Part shown: in pieces, positions 24,345 through 32,821 of the stretch
Layout: each line of letters opens with the position of its first letter
Position numbering within the stretch: the stretch's first letter is position 1
NCBI RefSeq assembly: GCF_030718205.1
Contig: NZ_JAUZQF010000005.1
Span: forward strand, 62,001-126,000
DNA: 64,000 nt
Direction: 5' to 3'
DNA from: Nonomuraea turcica
GTDB lineage: Bacteria > Actinomycetota > Actinomycetes > Streptosporangiales > Streptosporangiaceae
Translations under genes and position numbers: made by a program
The notes under the pieces: generated by a model
Told to the model about the DNA's origin: nothing
What the model saw: the letters and a program-made list of their open reading frames with translations, nothing else
Databases searched by the model: none

Positions 24345-25472
24345 TCAGGGAGCCGGCCACGCCAGCTGACCCGACTGGTAGAGGGCCGTAAGGTACGAGG
24401 AGTCGAAGAAGGACTTGGCGTCGGCGGGGCTCGTCTTCTTCAGCATGGAATGCTTGGCCAGCAACTCGGCCAGTGCGGTGACGTTGTCCATGTCGATGAG
24501 GCCGAGTGGGGCATCCGGCGATTTGGTCTGCTGCACCAGCGCGACCTCGGTCTGCCAGATCTTCAGGTTCTGCGCCTTGTCGTATCCTCCGTCGGACAGG
24601 TCGGCGGCGTACCCGACGCATTCCTCACCCCTGGTGGAGCAGTAGTCGTAGGCGTGCAGGCCGGCCCGCAGGAAATCCTCGACGGCGGTCCGGTGCTCGG
24701 CGGCGAAGGCCGGGTTGGCCGCCATACCGCCGAGCGAGCCGGGAACGTGGTAGTCGTAGGGCCGCCACACCTTCACCTGCTTGCCGGCGGCCGCGAGCAG
24801 GTTGGGCTCGTTGGAGATGAACCCCGTCAGGGATTGGACCTGGCCACGAGGCAGAACGGACGGGTCGTAGCCGACGACGACCTGCTTGATGGAGGGCACG
24901 TCCGCGCCCGCCTGGGTCAGCATGGCACTGACCCCGACCGACAGGCTGCCCTTCTGTCCCAGGGTGGTGCCGTTGAGCTGCTTGAGATCGGTGATGGTCG
25001 GCATCGTCATCAGCACCTCGAGGCCGGCATTCGAATAAGCGGAGATGCCGAGGATGCTGATCCCGTTGTCGCGGGCCTGGATCACGTCCTGCTCGCTGAC
25101 CGGGCTGATGGTGACCTGCCCGCTGGCCAGGAGCTTGGCGTTCTGACTGGTGTTGCCGGTTCCGGGCTTGATGTCGACGTCGAGGCACAGGGCGTCGAAA
25201 TAGCCCAGCTTGTCCGCGGCGAGGTACTCCAGAATGGACGCCGAAGCCTGGTAGAAGTAGCCAGTCAAATAGGTGATCTTGCCGGCTGCCTTGTTCTGGG
25301 CGCAGCGTGCTGCGGAAATGGCGGTTCCGCCCGACGTGCCCTGGGCGCTGCTGGTGGCTCCGACCGGCGCGCCGTCGGCGCTGCTCGTGTCATCGGAGCA
25401 CCCGGTGAGCCCGGAAGCGGCGACAACGACAGAGGCGGCGGCCACAAGGACACGCAGCAAGCGTTTCTCCAT
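24345..25472 (-). CDS. ABC transporter substrate-binding lipoprotein, NMT1/ThiY (RibY)-like
   Basis: A 375-aa lipoprotein. ATG 25472 follows GCGAGGAG. The signal sequence ends in the lipobox LTGC with Cys25. The mature protein has the NMT1/SsuA-like beginning LTGYFYQASASILEYLAADKLGYFDALCLDV and the SGQVTISPVSEQDVIQARDNG segment. Family members bind thiamine pyrimidines, riboflavin (RibY) or sulfonates. It has several cysteines (DALCLD, DYCSTRGEEC) that may form disulfides outside the cell. It precedes the RutA-like gene by 29 bp, so the transporter and catabolic enzymes share a transcript. A pyrimidine- or flavin-type ligand is likely but unproven. Confidence 0.85.
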   Translation of the reverse strand: MEKRLLRVLVAAASVVVAASGLTGCSDDTSSADGAPVGATSSAQGTSGGTAISAARCAQNKAAGKITYLTGYFYQASASILEYLAADKLGYFDALCLDVDIKPGTGNTSQNAKLLASGQVTISPVSEQDVIQARDNGISILGISAYSNAGLEVLMTMPTITDLKQLNGTTLGQKGSLSVGVSAMLTQAGADVPSIKQVVVGYDPSVLPRGQVQSLTGFISNEPNLLAAAGKQVKVWRPYDYHVPGSLGGMAANPAFAAEHRTAVEDFLRAGLHAYDYCSTRGEECVGYAADLSDGGYDKAQNLKIWQTEVALVQQTKSPDAPLGLIDMDNVTALAELLAKHSMLKKTSPADAKSFFDSSYLTALYQSGQLAWPAP

Positions 25473-25600
25473 GAATGACTCCTCGCATGTGCCAAGCGCG
25501 CAGCGCATGACGGGTAAAGGGTGAGGTTTCGCCCGGCTCCGTTGCGCCGGGAAGAGGTGAAGCAGACGTCGACGAGGCCGCTCGGTCGCGGCCGGGGACG

Positions 25601-26479
25601 TCAGCCGGCCGCGCCCTGGGTGCTCTCGTGCCAGTGCAGGGCCCTGCGTTCGGCGATCGTGACGACGAGGAGCAGCGCCGAACCCATCAGGGCCAGGACC
25701 GCGATCGACGCGTACACGACGGGAAGCCGATTCATGGTCGAGGCCACACTGATCGCAGTGCCGAGCCCTTCCGCCGCGCCGGGGGCGGAAAACTCGGCGA
25801 CCACGGCACCCACGATGGACAGGGGGAAGACGATGCGCAGCGCGGCGAACAGGTACGGCAGCGAGCTCGGCACCCGGACACGCCACAACATTTCCAGCCG
25901 CGACGCGTTGAGCGTGCGGTAGACCTGCACGACCGAGAGCGGCACCGCCCGCAGCCCGACGGAGGTGTTGATGAGGATCGGAAAGAAGCAGATCAGGCCG
26001 GTGACGATCAGTTTGGGCTCGGGCCCGAAACCGAAGGCCACCACGAGAACCGGCGCGATGGCGACCAGAGGTGTCACGTTGAGGACGACCGCGACCGGCA
26101 TGATCGCCCGCCGCGCCCACGCAAACTCGCTGATCACGATCGCCAGGACGAACGCCGTGACGAATCCCAGGGTAAGCCCCAGAAGCGCCTCCTGAAGGGT
26201 GACCCAGGCGTTGTGGAGGTAGTAGTCCGGCTCCTCGGCCAGCGCTTCTCCGACCGAGGAAAGTTCCGGCAGGAGATACGGCATCGAGCGGGCGCCCCAC
26301 TCCCACAAGACGCCGAGCACGCACACCATCACAGTGAGCGGGAGCCAGATCTTCGGACGCACGAAACCGATCCGCGATCTCGGATGGCGCAGGCTGTAGC
26401 GAGACGGTTCGGCAGCGGGCTCTGCGACAGGCTGCTCGGCTTCCGGCAAGGTGGCGACGACATCGTCAAGGGAAGTCAT
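25601..26479 (-). CDS. ABC transporter permease, SsuC/ThiX (RibX)-like
   Basis: A 292-aa permease with six membrane helices: IWLPLTVMVCVLGVLWEWGA, LLGLTLGFVTAFVLAIVIS, IMPVAVVLNVTPLVAIAPV, LIVTGLICFFPILINTSVG, a further segment, and the C-terminal one. The EAA-like loop (RVPSSLPYLFAALRIVFPLSIVGAVVAEF) couples to the ATPase. A long Pro/Glu-rich cytosolic N-terminus precedes helix 1. ATG 26479 has GGAGTACCGAC upstream. It lies 16 bp after the ATPase gene and belongs to the NMT1-class importer with the neighbouring lipoprotein. Confidence 0.88.
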   Translation of the reverse strand: MTSLDDVVATLPEAEQPVAEPAAEPSRYSLRHPRSRIGFVRPKIWLPLTVMVCVLGVLWEWGARSMPYLLPELSSVGEALAEEPDYYLHNAWVTLQEALLGLTLGFVTAFVLAIVISEFAWARRAIMPVAVVLNVTPLVAIAPVLVVAFGFGPEPKLIVTGLICFFPILINTSVGLRAVPLSVVQVYRTLNASRLEMLWRVRVPSSLPYLFAALRIVFPLSIVGAVVAEFSAPGAAEGLGTAISVASTMNRLPVVYASIAVLALMGSALLLVVTIAERRALHWHESTQGAAG

Positions 26480-26495
26480 GTCGGTACTCCTCCCG

Positions 26496-27320
26496 TCACG
26501 CGACGTGCGTGTGCCAGGCGCCACGCAACTTTTCTCGAATCAGATCCTCGAATCGGTGGAACTCTGGCGTCTTGAGCAGGTCACGCCCTCGTGGCCTGGG
26601 CAGATCGACGGTGACGACGTCGGTGATGCGGCCGGGTTTCGGCGCCATGACGACGATCATGTCGGAGAGCCGGACCGCTTCGCTGACCGAGTGGGTCACG
26701 AACACGACGGTCGTCTTCAGCTCATCCCAAAGATCGAGCAGCTGCTCCTGCAGGCTCTCGCGGGTGAACTCGTCGAGCGCCGAGAAGGGCTCGTCCATCA
26801 GGAGAACGTCGGGCTGCAGACCGAAAGCCCGGACAATCGCGGTCCGCTGCTGCATCCCACCCGAGAGCTGGCCCGGCAGCTTGTGCGCGGCTTCGGCGAG
26901 ACCCGCCTTGCGAAGAAGCTCTGTCATGTCGGGACACGTTGGAGTGTCGCGATGCGCGGCCTGGCCGATAGCCGACCGTCTCCGGCCCGCGGCCCGGTTG
27001 ACCTTCTGGGGCAGCGTGACGTTCTTCAACACCGAGAGCCATGGCAGAAGGGCCGGCGTCTGCGGCACGAGCCCCACCATCTTCGCCGCGCAGGCTGCTT
27101 CCGGGCTGACCCCGTAGATGCTGACCTCACCCCGGTCGGCCGGCTCCAGCCCGGCGACCAAGCGGAGGAGCGTGGATTTCCCACAGCCACTGGGGCCGAT
27201 GACACTGACGAACCGGCCGGGCTCGATGGACAGGCCCACGTCGTCGAGCGCCACCATCGCCGAAGCTCCGAAACCGTAGACCCGGCGGGCGCCGCGCACC
27301 TCGATCGCCGCCGCGCTCAT
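26496..27320 (-). CDS. ABC transporter ATP-binding protein (first gene of the flavin operon)
   Basis: A 274-aa ATPase of the SsuB/TauB/ThiZ group. Walker A GPSGCGKST is at 42-50, the signature is QLSGGMQQRTAIVRA, Walker B is VLLMDEPFSALDEFTR and the switch His is in VVFVTHSVSEAVRL. The stretch between Q-loop and signature includes an Arg-rich piece (NRAAGRRRSAIGQAAH). ATG 27320 has a poor ribosome site of its own but overlaps (ATGA) a 16-codon reading frame with a good site, pointing to coupled translation. It is probably the promoter-proximal gene of the nine-gene operon ending at 18346. Confidence 0.87.
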   Translation of the reverse strand: MSAAAIEVRGARRVYGFGASAMVALDDVGLSIEPGRFVSVIGPSGCGKSTLLRLVAGLEPADRGEVSIYGVSPEAACAAKMVGLVPQTPALLPWLSVLKNVTLPQKVNRAAGRRRSAIGQAAHRDTPTCPDMTELLRKAGLAEAAHKLPGQLSGGMQQRTAIVRAFGLQPDVLLMDEPFSALDEFTRESLQEQLLDLWDELKTTVVFVTHSVSEAVRLSDMIVVMAPKPGRITDVVTVDLPRPRGRDLLKTPEFHRFEDLIREKLRGAWHTHVA

Positions 27321-27367
27321 GCGACGACCAGGCGCTCGGGACGACAAAAGGGCATACCACGAACCAT
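27317..27367 (-). CDS. 16-aa leader peptide coupled to the ABC ATPase gene
   Basis: ATG 27367 follows GGGGAGAGCGTC and opens 16 codons (MVRGMPFCRPERLVVA). Its TGA overlaps the ATPase start as ATGA. The ATPase gene itself lacks a clear ribosome site, so the leader likely carries ribosomes in. The leader is rich in Arg, Pro and Val and has one Cys. It could be a plain coupling device or a sensor of ribosome stalling. Confidence 0.4.
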   Translation of the reverse strand: MVRGMPFCRPERLVVA

Positions 27368-27525
27368 GACGCTCTCCCCACACTCACACCACTTCGAACG
27401 CCGGAGAGCGTGCGGCGCGAGTTCGTATCTGCACCGCGGAAATCCGAGTAGCTAAGACGCTAGGGAGGCCACATTGCGTGGCTTCGACACTTCTGTTGCC
27501 AGGGTGTTACGACTTCCCGTGGGGG

Positions 27526-27951
27526 TCATCGCTCGACCAGCGGCACAATGTCCTCGTCATCCCGGAACAGAAGCACCTCGACGCCCACGTCCCGAGCGGC
27601 GGTGGCGACCCAGCCCGAAAATGCCTGGGACACTGCTTCGCTCACGCACAGGATGGCTCGACCGCCAGGCAGGATCGAGCGGCTGAGCCACACGAGCTTG
27701 AACATGTCCGCCATGACCTTGTTGCGATGATGCGACTTGTACGTCCCCTGGTTGGCGACGAGCTGTACCAGGAACCGGTTATCCGCGTCGACTCCCTCGA
27801 CCTCCACCCGGCTCCCGTCCGGCAGGACGAGCGTCCGCGGACGAAGCCGGACGTCAAACCTCGTGCTGAGGCCCTCCAGCATCCGCCGTTCCGTCGAATC
27901 GGGACGAATCCGGTGCCAGACCTGGGGATCTTCTTCTTCGGCCAGGGTCAC
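27526..27951 (-). CDS. Conserved-looking hypothetical protein
   Basis: GTG 27951 gives 141 aa starting VTLAEEEDPQVWHRIRPDST; the longer upstream reading has poor codon use. The core is alpha/beta: VEVEGVDADNRFLVQLVAN, then HHRNKVMADMFKLVWLSRS, GGRAILCVSEAVSQAFSGW, and VGVEVLLFRDDEDI. The D...QL-V, K and D-M-F-K pattern is faintly like a nuclease (PD-(D/E)xK) core, but I cannot show it. No partner gene is adjacent. I do not recognise the family. Confidence 0.55.
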   Translation of the reverse strand: MTLAEEEDPQVWHRIRPDSTERRMLEGLSTRFDVRLRPRTLVLPDGSRVEVEGVDADNRFLVQLVANQGTYKSHHRNKVMADMFKLVWLSRSILPGGRAILCVSEAVSQAFSGWVATAARDVGVEVLLFRDDEDIVPLVER

Positions 27952-28218
27952 CCCGGAAGTGTAACCAGGCCTCGCAGAGCCGTGTGACGAAGACCGCTCC
28001 CCATCTCCCCGGCGGTTCCGGGACCCACGACTATGCCTCTGATGTGGCCCAATGATGCCGTGCACGGGCCGGGTCGCCCGGGCGGCAACTCTTGACGGTC
28101 GGCCGGCGCGCAGGTCGCCGTCAACTCGACCGTGCCCATGCCAGATCGGCGGCCGAGCAGGGTGACAACGCATCATGCGGAGTTCGCCGGGATCGGGGCC
28201 TGCATCGCCTGCGCCTGG

Positions 28219-28929
28219 CTACCCGATGAAGGCTTCCTGCCGCTCTCGCGCGGAGTGCATGTCCCAGAGAATGTCGGCCAGCTCGGCCGGGTCGGCCGCG
28301 GGCAGGTCGGACACGGGCTCGCCCTCGGCCAGGCGCCGCTGGTAGTCGGCCTCGAACGGGGTGCCCAGGATGCGGGCGCCGATGTAGAGCCTCCCGACGT
28401 AGACGCCCCGGTCGGCGACCTCGCCTGCGAGCGACTGCAGGTAGTTGCGCTGCGCGGCCAGGACCGGCGGCCATCCACTCATGTACGGCCGACCCTCCAC
28501 GGCAGCGGCCCCCTGAGCGGTGAGGATGGCACCATCACCCCGCTCGACCATGGCAGGCAGGAACTCCCTGACCAGCGCCATGAGCGTGTACAACGTGATC
28601 GGCAAGCGGTCTTGCACCAACTCCGGGGTGAGCGCGGCGGCGGGCACGAACGCCAGGCCGGCAGGCGCCGGGCCGTAGTACAAGGCCGCGGGGTCACCGA
28701 CCCGCTCGCGGATCCGCTCAGCCAGCGCCGCGACGGCGTCAGCCTGGTCCAGATCGCCGGTGACCGCGTGGGCGGTGATTCCCTCGGCGGCCAGTTCCCG
28801 GGCCAATGCGTCCAACGGCCCCTGGCGCCGAGCGACCAGGACAATCTCGTACCCCTCCTTCCCGTATCGCCGGGCGATGGCCTGACCGACACCCGGGCCG
28901 GTTCCGAACACTGCGATGGATTTCGTCAT
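28219..28929 (-). CDS. Atypical SDR-fold protein lacking the catalytic Tyr/Lys
   Basis: A 236-aa Rossmann protein with the nucleotide loop VFGTGPGVGQAIARRYGKEG (8-27), ARRQGPLDAL and VTGDLDQADAV. The usual NAAG is replaced by YYGPAPAGLAF, and the region where YxxxK should stand reads SGWPPVLAAQRNYLQ, so the classical catalytic pair is gone. Such SDRs are often divergently paired with an AraC regulator, as here with 81 bp between. It may be an NAD(P)-binding sensor or an enzyme with altered chemistry. Confidence 0.75.
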   Translation of the reverse strand: MTKSIAVFGTGPGVGQAIARRYGKEGYEIVLVARRQGPLDALARELAAEGITAHAVTGDLDQADAVAALAERIRERVGDPAALYYGPAPAGLAFVPAAALTPELVQDRLPITLYTLMALVREFLPAMVERGDGAILTAQGAAAVEGRPYMSGWPPVLAAQRNYLQSLAGEVADRGVYVGRLYIGARILGTPFEADYQRRLAEGEPVSDLPAADPAELADILWDMHSARERQEAFIG

Positions 28930-29010
28930 GGCACCGAGCCAACCGCACATCGTCTGGACGATCCATGGGTGATTAGCTTGGTTACCTTTGCGATCGTCTA
29001 GGATTGAGAG

Positions 29011-29970
29011 ATGGACGTGCTGACGGACCTCCTGCACCGGGCCCGCGCCCAGAACGCCCTGGTCAGACAGCTGATTCAGCGGCCACCGTGGGGCATGACC
29101 TTTGCCGACTCCCCGCCGCTCACCGTGGCCGCCACCCTCGGCGGCCACGCCTGGATCCGGCTCGGCGACACCACCCCCCTCCGCCTCGCCGCGGGTGACA
29201 TCGCCCTCATCACGGCTCCCGGCGGCTACACGATCACCGACGAGCCCGGCACCGCGCCTCAGTTCTTGATCCGCGACGGCCGCAAGTACCTCCCCACCGG
29301 CGCCCCCGCCGACCTCCACCCCACGCTTTCTCCCCGCACCTACGGCGACGGCCTTGCCGGCGCCACCGTCATGCTCCGCGGCGTCTACGACCTGCATGGC
29401 TCTTCGGCCTCCAGGCTGCTGGCCCTCATCCCGCCCCTGGCGGTCGTCCCCTCAGGCCCCCGTACCCAGGCAGCCCTCGACCTCCTCGCCACCGAAACCG
29501 CCCGCGACGAGCCGGGCCAAGACGCCGTCCTCGCCCGGCTCCTGGACCTGCTCCTCGTGATCGCGTTGCGGGCCTGGTGCACCGGGCCGGAGGCGTCGCC
29601 GCCTGCCTGGTACCAGGCGCTGACCGACCCGTCGATCGGCGAGGCGCTACGCCTGCTGCATGACAACCCCGCCCACCGGTGGACGGTCGCCTCCCTGGCC
29701 ACCAAGGTCGGCCTGTCCCGCGCCGCCTTCGCCCAGCGCTTCACCGCCCTGGTCGGGCAGCCACCGCTGGGCTACCTCACCGACTGGCGCATGACCATCG
29801 CCGCCGACCTGCTCCGCGACACCCAGCAGACCGTGGCCACCGTGGCCCACCAGGTCGGTTACAGTGACCCGTTCGCGTTCAGCGTCGCCTTCAAACGCGC
29901 CAGCGGCCACACACCGTCGGCTTGGCGAGGCTCCTGCCAGCAGGGGGTACGGCACACCGTGACGGCTTGA
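29011..29970 (+). CDS. AraC family transcriptional regulator
   Basis: A 319-aa regulator. The N-terminal part (about 1-140; HAWIRLGDTTPLRLAAGDIAL) is a cupin-type AraC_binding domain with an LRLAAGDIALI segment. The C-terminal HTH pair covers about 215-315: WTVASLATKVGLSRAAFAQRF (first HTH) and QTVATVAHQVGYSDPFAFSVAFKRASGHTP (second, family signature). It is divergent from the atypical SDR gene and most likely controls it. The ligand is unknown. Confidence 0.88.
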   Translation: MDVLTDLLHRARAQNALVRQLIQRPPWGMTFADSPPLTVAATLGGHAWIRLGDTTPLRLAAGDIALITAPGGYTITDEPGTAPQFLIRDGRKYLPTGAPADLHPTLSPRTYGDGLAGATVMLRGVYDLHGSSASRLLALIPPLAVVPSGPRTQAALDLLATETARDEPGQDAVLARLLDLLLVIALRAWCTGPEASPPAWYQALTDPSIGEALRLLHDNPAHRWTVASLATKVGLSRAAFAQRFTALVGQPPLGYLTDWRMTIAADLLRDTQQTVATVAHQVGYSDPFAFSVAFKRASGHTPSAWRGSCQQGVRHTVTA

Positions 29971-30085
29971 CCACCCACCGAGCCGACTCCCTCCGCTCCC
30001 GCCGCCATCTAAGCTCAACCAGGCCCAGCCCGGGCGGAACGATGCCGGCTGCGCACCGAGGGTGCTCTATTGACGGCCGTGCACC

Positions 30086-31012
30086 TTAGAAAGTCCAGAA
30101 CTCATGCGCGTTGTCCTTGGTCGCCAGCTTGATGGGAACCGCCACCGACTTCGCGATGGCCTGCCCCCGTGCAACCTTGATTGCGTCGTTAACCGCTCGC
30201 GAGCCGATCAGCCTCGGCTGCTGGGCGACCGTGGCGGCGATCGTGCCGGCCTGCACCGCCTTGATCCCGTCCGGCGTGCCATCGAAGCCTACTACCTTGA
30301 CCTGTCGCCCTGCTCTGTTCCCCAGCGCCTGGATCGCGCCCAGCGCCATCTCGTCGTTGCTCGCGAACACCCCTGTAATCTCGGGGTGACGCTGAATCAG
30401 GTTCGTCATGACGTCCTGGCCCTTGGCCCTGTTGAAGTCGGCCGGCTGCCTGGCGATAACCTTGATTTTCGGGTACGCCGCGATGCCGACGGTGAAACCC
30501 CGGTCGCGGTCACGGGAGGCTGAGGTACCGGCCGTACCTTGGAGGACCACCACGTTGCCTTTTCCGCCGAGCTGCCTGGCCAGCTCCTGCGCACCCAGCT
30601 TGCCTCCGGCCACATTGTCGGAGGTCACGGTTTGCGCCGCCTCGGAGCCGTTGACGCTGCGGTCGGCCGCGATCACCGGGATGCCGGCCTGACCGGCCGC
30701 CTTGACCGCGGGGGCGACCGCGTCGGAATCCACCGGGTTGAGGATGATCGCCTTGACGCGTTGTTTGGTGAAGTTTCGGACCTGGCCAGCCTGCCGGGAG
30801 CTGTCGTTGTGGGCGTCGGTGACCATCAACTTGACCCCCGAACGCTGCGCCGCGGCCTCCGCTCCGTCACGGAACTGAACGAAATAGGGATTGCTCAGCG
30901 TTGACACCGACATACCGATCGCGAGATCCCCCGACACGTTGTCTGCGACCGGCGAGCCACAGGCGGCCAGACCGAACGCGCCGCCGAATATGAGAATCGC
31001 GAAAACCCGCAT
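30086..31012 (-). CDS. Sugar-binding lipoprotein, RbsB-like, orphan
   Basis: A 308-aa periplasmic-binding protein type 1. The lipoprotein signal ends AAC (Cys near 18). The mature part has IGMSVSTLSNPYFVQFRDGA, MVTDAHNDSSRQAGQVRNF, IILNPVDSDAVAPAVKAA, VFASNDEMALGAIQALG and KVVGFDGTPDGIKAVQAGTI, which match ribose/autoinducer-binding proteins. ATG 31012 has GAAAGG upstream. No permease or ATPase gene lies nearby, so it is an orphan needing a partner elsewhere, or a sensor. The 5' region (31013-31424) carries GTGA-N6-TCAC at 31253-31266. Confidence 0.85.
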   Translation of the reverse strand: MRVFAILIFGGAFGLAACGSPVADNVSGDLAIGMSVSTLSNPYFVQFRDGAEAAAQRSGVKLMVTDAHNDSSRQAGQVRNFTKQRVKAIILNPVDSDAVAPAVKAAGQAGIPVIAADRSVNGSEAAQTVTSDNVAGGKLGAQELARQLGGKGNVVVLQGTAGTSASRDRDRGFTVGIAAYPKIKVIARQPADFNRAKGQDVMTNLIQRHPEITGVFASNDEMALGAIQALGNRAGRQVKVVGFDGTPDGIKAVQAGTIAATVAQQPRLIGSRAVNDAIKVARGQAIAKSVAVPIKLATKDNAHEFWTF

Positions 31013-31424
31013 GACCTTTCTTCCTACCGGTTCGTGGCCTGCGCCGTCGGGTGTCAAGGAAGACCGCGAGCGGTCACCACCGTGCACGGCCCGTTGCCGA
31101 AACACTGAGATCGGCAGCAGGTTCAGGCCTGTTGAGCAGGGCGGTCAGGATGGCGCGCTGACGAACGTGCCGAGCGCCGGGTCCTTCCCACCGGGCAGGT
31201 CGCTGGCGGGCCCGATCCAGTCACCACCGCGAAACTGCTGGACACAGTGTATGTGATGAAATTCACGTTTCGGACACCGCACACGGGTCCCTTCCGCGAC
31301 GGCCTTCGGAGACTCCCCCCGTGGTCAGAAGTGGTGCCGCGCAGGCGCTCCAGCAGTGCGGCAACCTAGTTGTCCGGCATCCGGGGTGTGCGGGGCGGCG
31401 GGACCGGCGCGATGGGTCCTGGCG
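31013..31424. other. Intergenic region upstream of the sugar-binding lipoprotein gene
   Basis: There is no gene I can support. A dyad GTGA-N6-TCAC at 31253-31266 may be an operator. A short minus-strand coding-like scrap (QQFRGGDWIGPASDLPGGKD near 31150-31240) has no start and no family. Confidence 0.4.
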
Positions 31425-32050
31425 CTATCGCCGGCCCGCGAGCCACTCGTCGAATGTGGTCGGCGCGATGCGGGCGTTCTCGCCGGGCAGCTGCACGTTG
31501 CCGGCCATCCCCGCGCCCAGCGGCCCCGACCATGTGGGCACGAGCTTCACCTTTCGGCCGCGGGCCTCGTTCGTGCGCCGGGCCATGTCCACGAGGTCCT
31601 GCGGCTCGGGCCCGGCGACGTCCACGCAGCGCCCCTTCGGCTCGCCGGTCGCGATCTCGGCGAGGACCTCGGCCACGTCCGCGGGGGGCGATCGGCTGCA
31701 CGAGCAGCGGCGGGACGGTGGCCACTCCTTCCCGCTCGGTCCAACCCACCACCATCGCGGCGAAGTCGTGGAACTGCGTGGCGGGGACGATCGTCCACGG
31801 CACAGGCCCTGCGGCCACGAGGCGCTCCTGCTCGCGCTTGCCCGCGTAGTGAGGGTTGCCCTCGACACGATGAAGCCCACGATCGACAGCAGCACGTGGT
31901 GGCGCCGGTGAGGGCGTCGTCGAGACCGTCACCGGTCGACAGGTCCACGCCGTGGGAACAGCTGATGCGCACGACGTCGTGCCCGTCCTTTTCGAGCGCG
32001 GCGACGGTGAGCGAGCCGTCCGGGCGCCGGACAGAACGTCACCACCACGG
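31425..32050 (-). pseudogene. NmrA-like NAD(P)-binding protein, broken by frameshifts
   Basis: Parts of one atypical SDR appear in successive frames: LTVAALEKDGHDVVRIS and GVDLSTGDGLDDALTGAT (first), DRGLHRVEGNPHYAGKREQE and TIVPATQFHDFAAMV (second), and KGRCVDVAGPEPQDLVDMAR with APTTFDEWLAGR (third). At least two frameshifts separate them. The dinucleotide-binding N-terminus is missing. It is clearly inactive. Confidence 0.7.
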
Positions 32051-32248
32051 GTAACTCCTGTTTTTCCGGCACCCGCCGACACCCCTCGCCCAGGCCAGGT
32101 TCACTTTCACCCTGCTCGGGAAGTTGCTCCTGCTGGGGCGGCCTCAGCCCCGGCCCCAGAGGCGGAGTCTTCGTCCAGGCCATGCTCGGCCTCGCCTGCC
32201 TGGATGATCGCCGCAAGCCTGCACTCCGCTCAGCCGCAGGAGGACCTC

Positions 32249-32515
32249 ATGGAATCCAAGCGATGGTCCGTCGAGATCGACATCACCGAGGAAGGCGCGG
32301 AAACCACGGCGCGGGCGACCCTCACCGGCGGCGGCGCCCACCTGGCCGGAATCGGCCAGGCCCGGCGCCACCCAGCCGACCCGCCCATGGCGGAGATCGG
32401 CGACGAACTCGCCGTCTCCCGCGCACTGAACGACCTGGCTCAGAAGCTCGCCGTCATCAGCCGGCACGACATCGAACGATTCGTCGACACGCACGTGCCC
32501 ACCTGGTCTTGGTGA
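32249..32515 (+). CDS. DUF1876 family protein
   Basis: An 88-aa protein with the DUF1876 pattern: KRWSVEIDITEEGAETTARA, GGAHLAGIGQARRHPAD, then MAEIGDELAVSRALNDLAQK and HDIERFVDT. The fold is a dsRBD-like alpha/beta unit found only in actinobacteria as far as I know. ATG 32249 is 4 bases after AGGAGGA. The function is unknown; members are often near stress or universal-stress-protein genes, but none occurs here. Confidence 0.82.
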   Translation: MESKRWSVEIDITEEGAETTARATLTGGGAHLAGIGQARRHPADPPMAEIGDELAVSRALNDLAQKLAVISRHDIERFVDTHVPTWSW

Positions 32516-32652
32516 AGGCCGCCTGATCCTGCGGGGGCCCCTAGCACCGGTCCCGGTCAGCGGCCGTCCCGTGCCCGGAGAGTTTTCCTGCAGCAGGTCC
32601 ATTTCCAGCGGCTGAGTGTGGAAGGCGGCGCCTACACCGCACACTGACGGGC

Positions 32653-32778
32653 TCAGGGCTGGAGCGAGCGCCAGATCCGCGTAGGCGCCTCGAGCAGCCC
32701 CAACGCCGTACGGTCGTTGAACGCGACGATGGCCGTGACGCCCGCGCCCGGTGGGAGGCGTTCGCGTGCGGACACCAT
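32653..32778 (-). pseudogene. C-terminal fragment of a LacI-family regulator
   Basis: In the minus strand, 41 codons ending at 32653 read VSARERLPPGAGVTAIVAFN, then DRTALGLLEAP. This is the LacI effector-domain motif (T-A-V/I-x-A-F-N-D-x-x-A-L-G). Homology stops at both ends, so it is a remnant. The rest of 32516-32821 is empty of features. Confidence 0.55.
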
Positions 32779-32821
32779 CATGACCTCGTGCGTGTTCGCC
32801 TGTCGGTCGGACGGGCGCGGA

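Noticed and set aside
24345..26324. A 659-aa reading of the ABC lipoprotein gene with a long N-terminal extension
   Set aside because: The extension overlaps the permease gene and is Arg/His/Pro-rich shadow. A lipoprotein signal with a good ribosome site begins at 25472.
27384..27525. FMN riboswitch before the flavin operon
   Set aside because: I looked for the conserved multi-helix core sequences and saw none; only short AT-richer pieces and the leader peptide.
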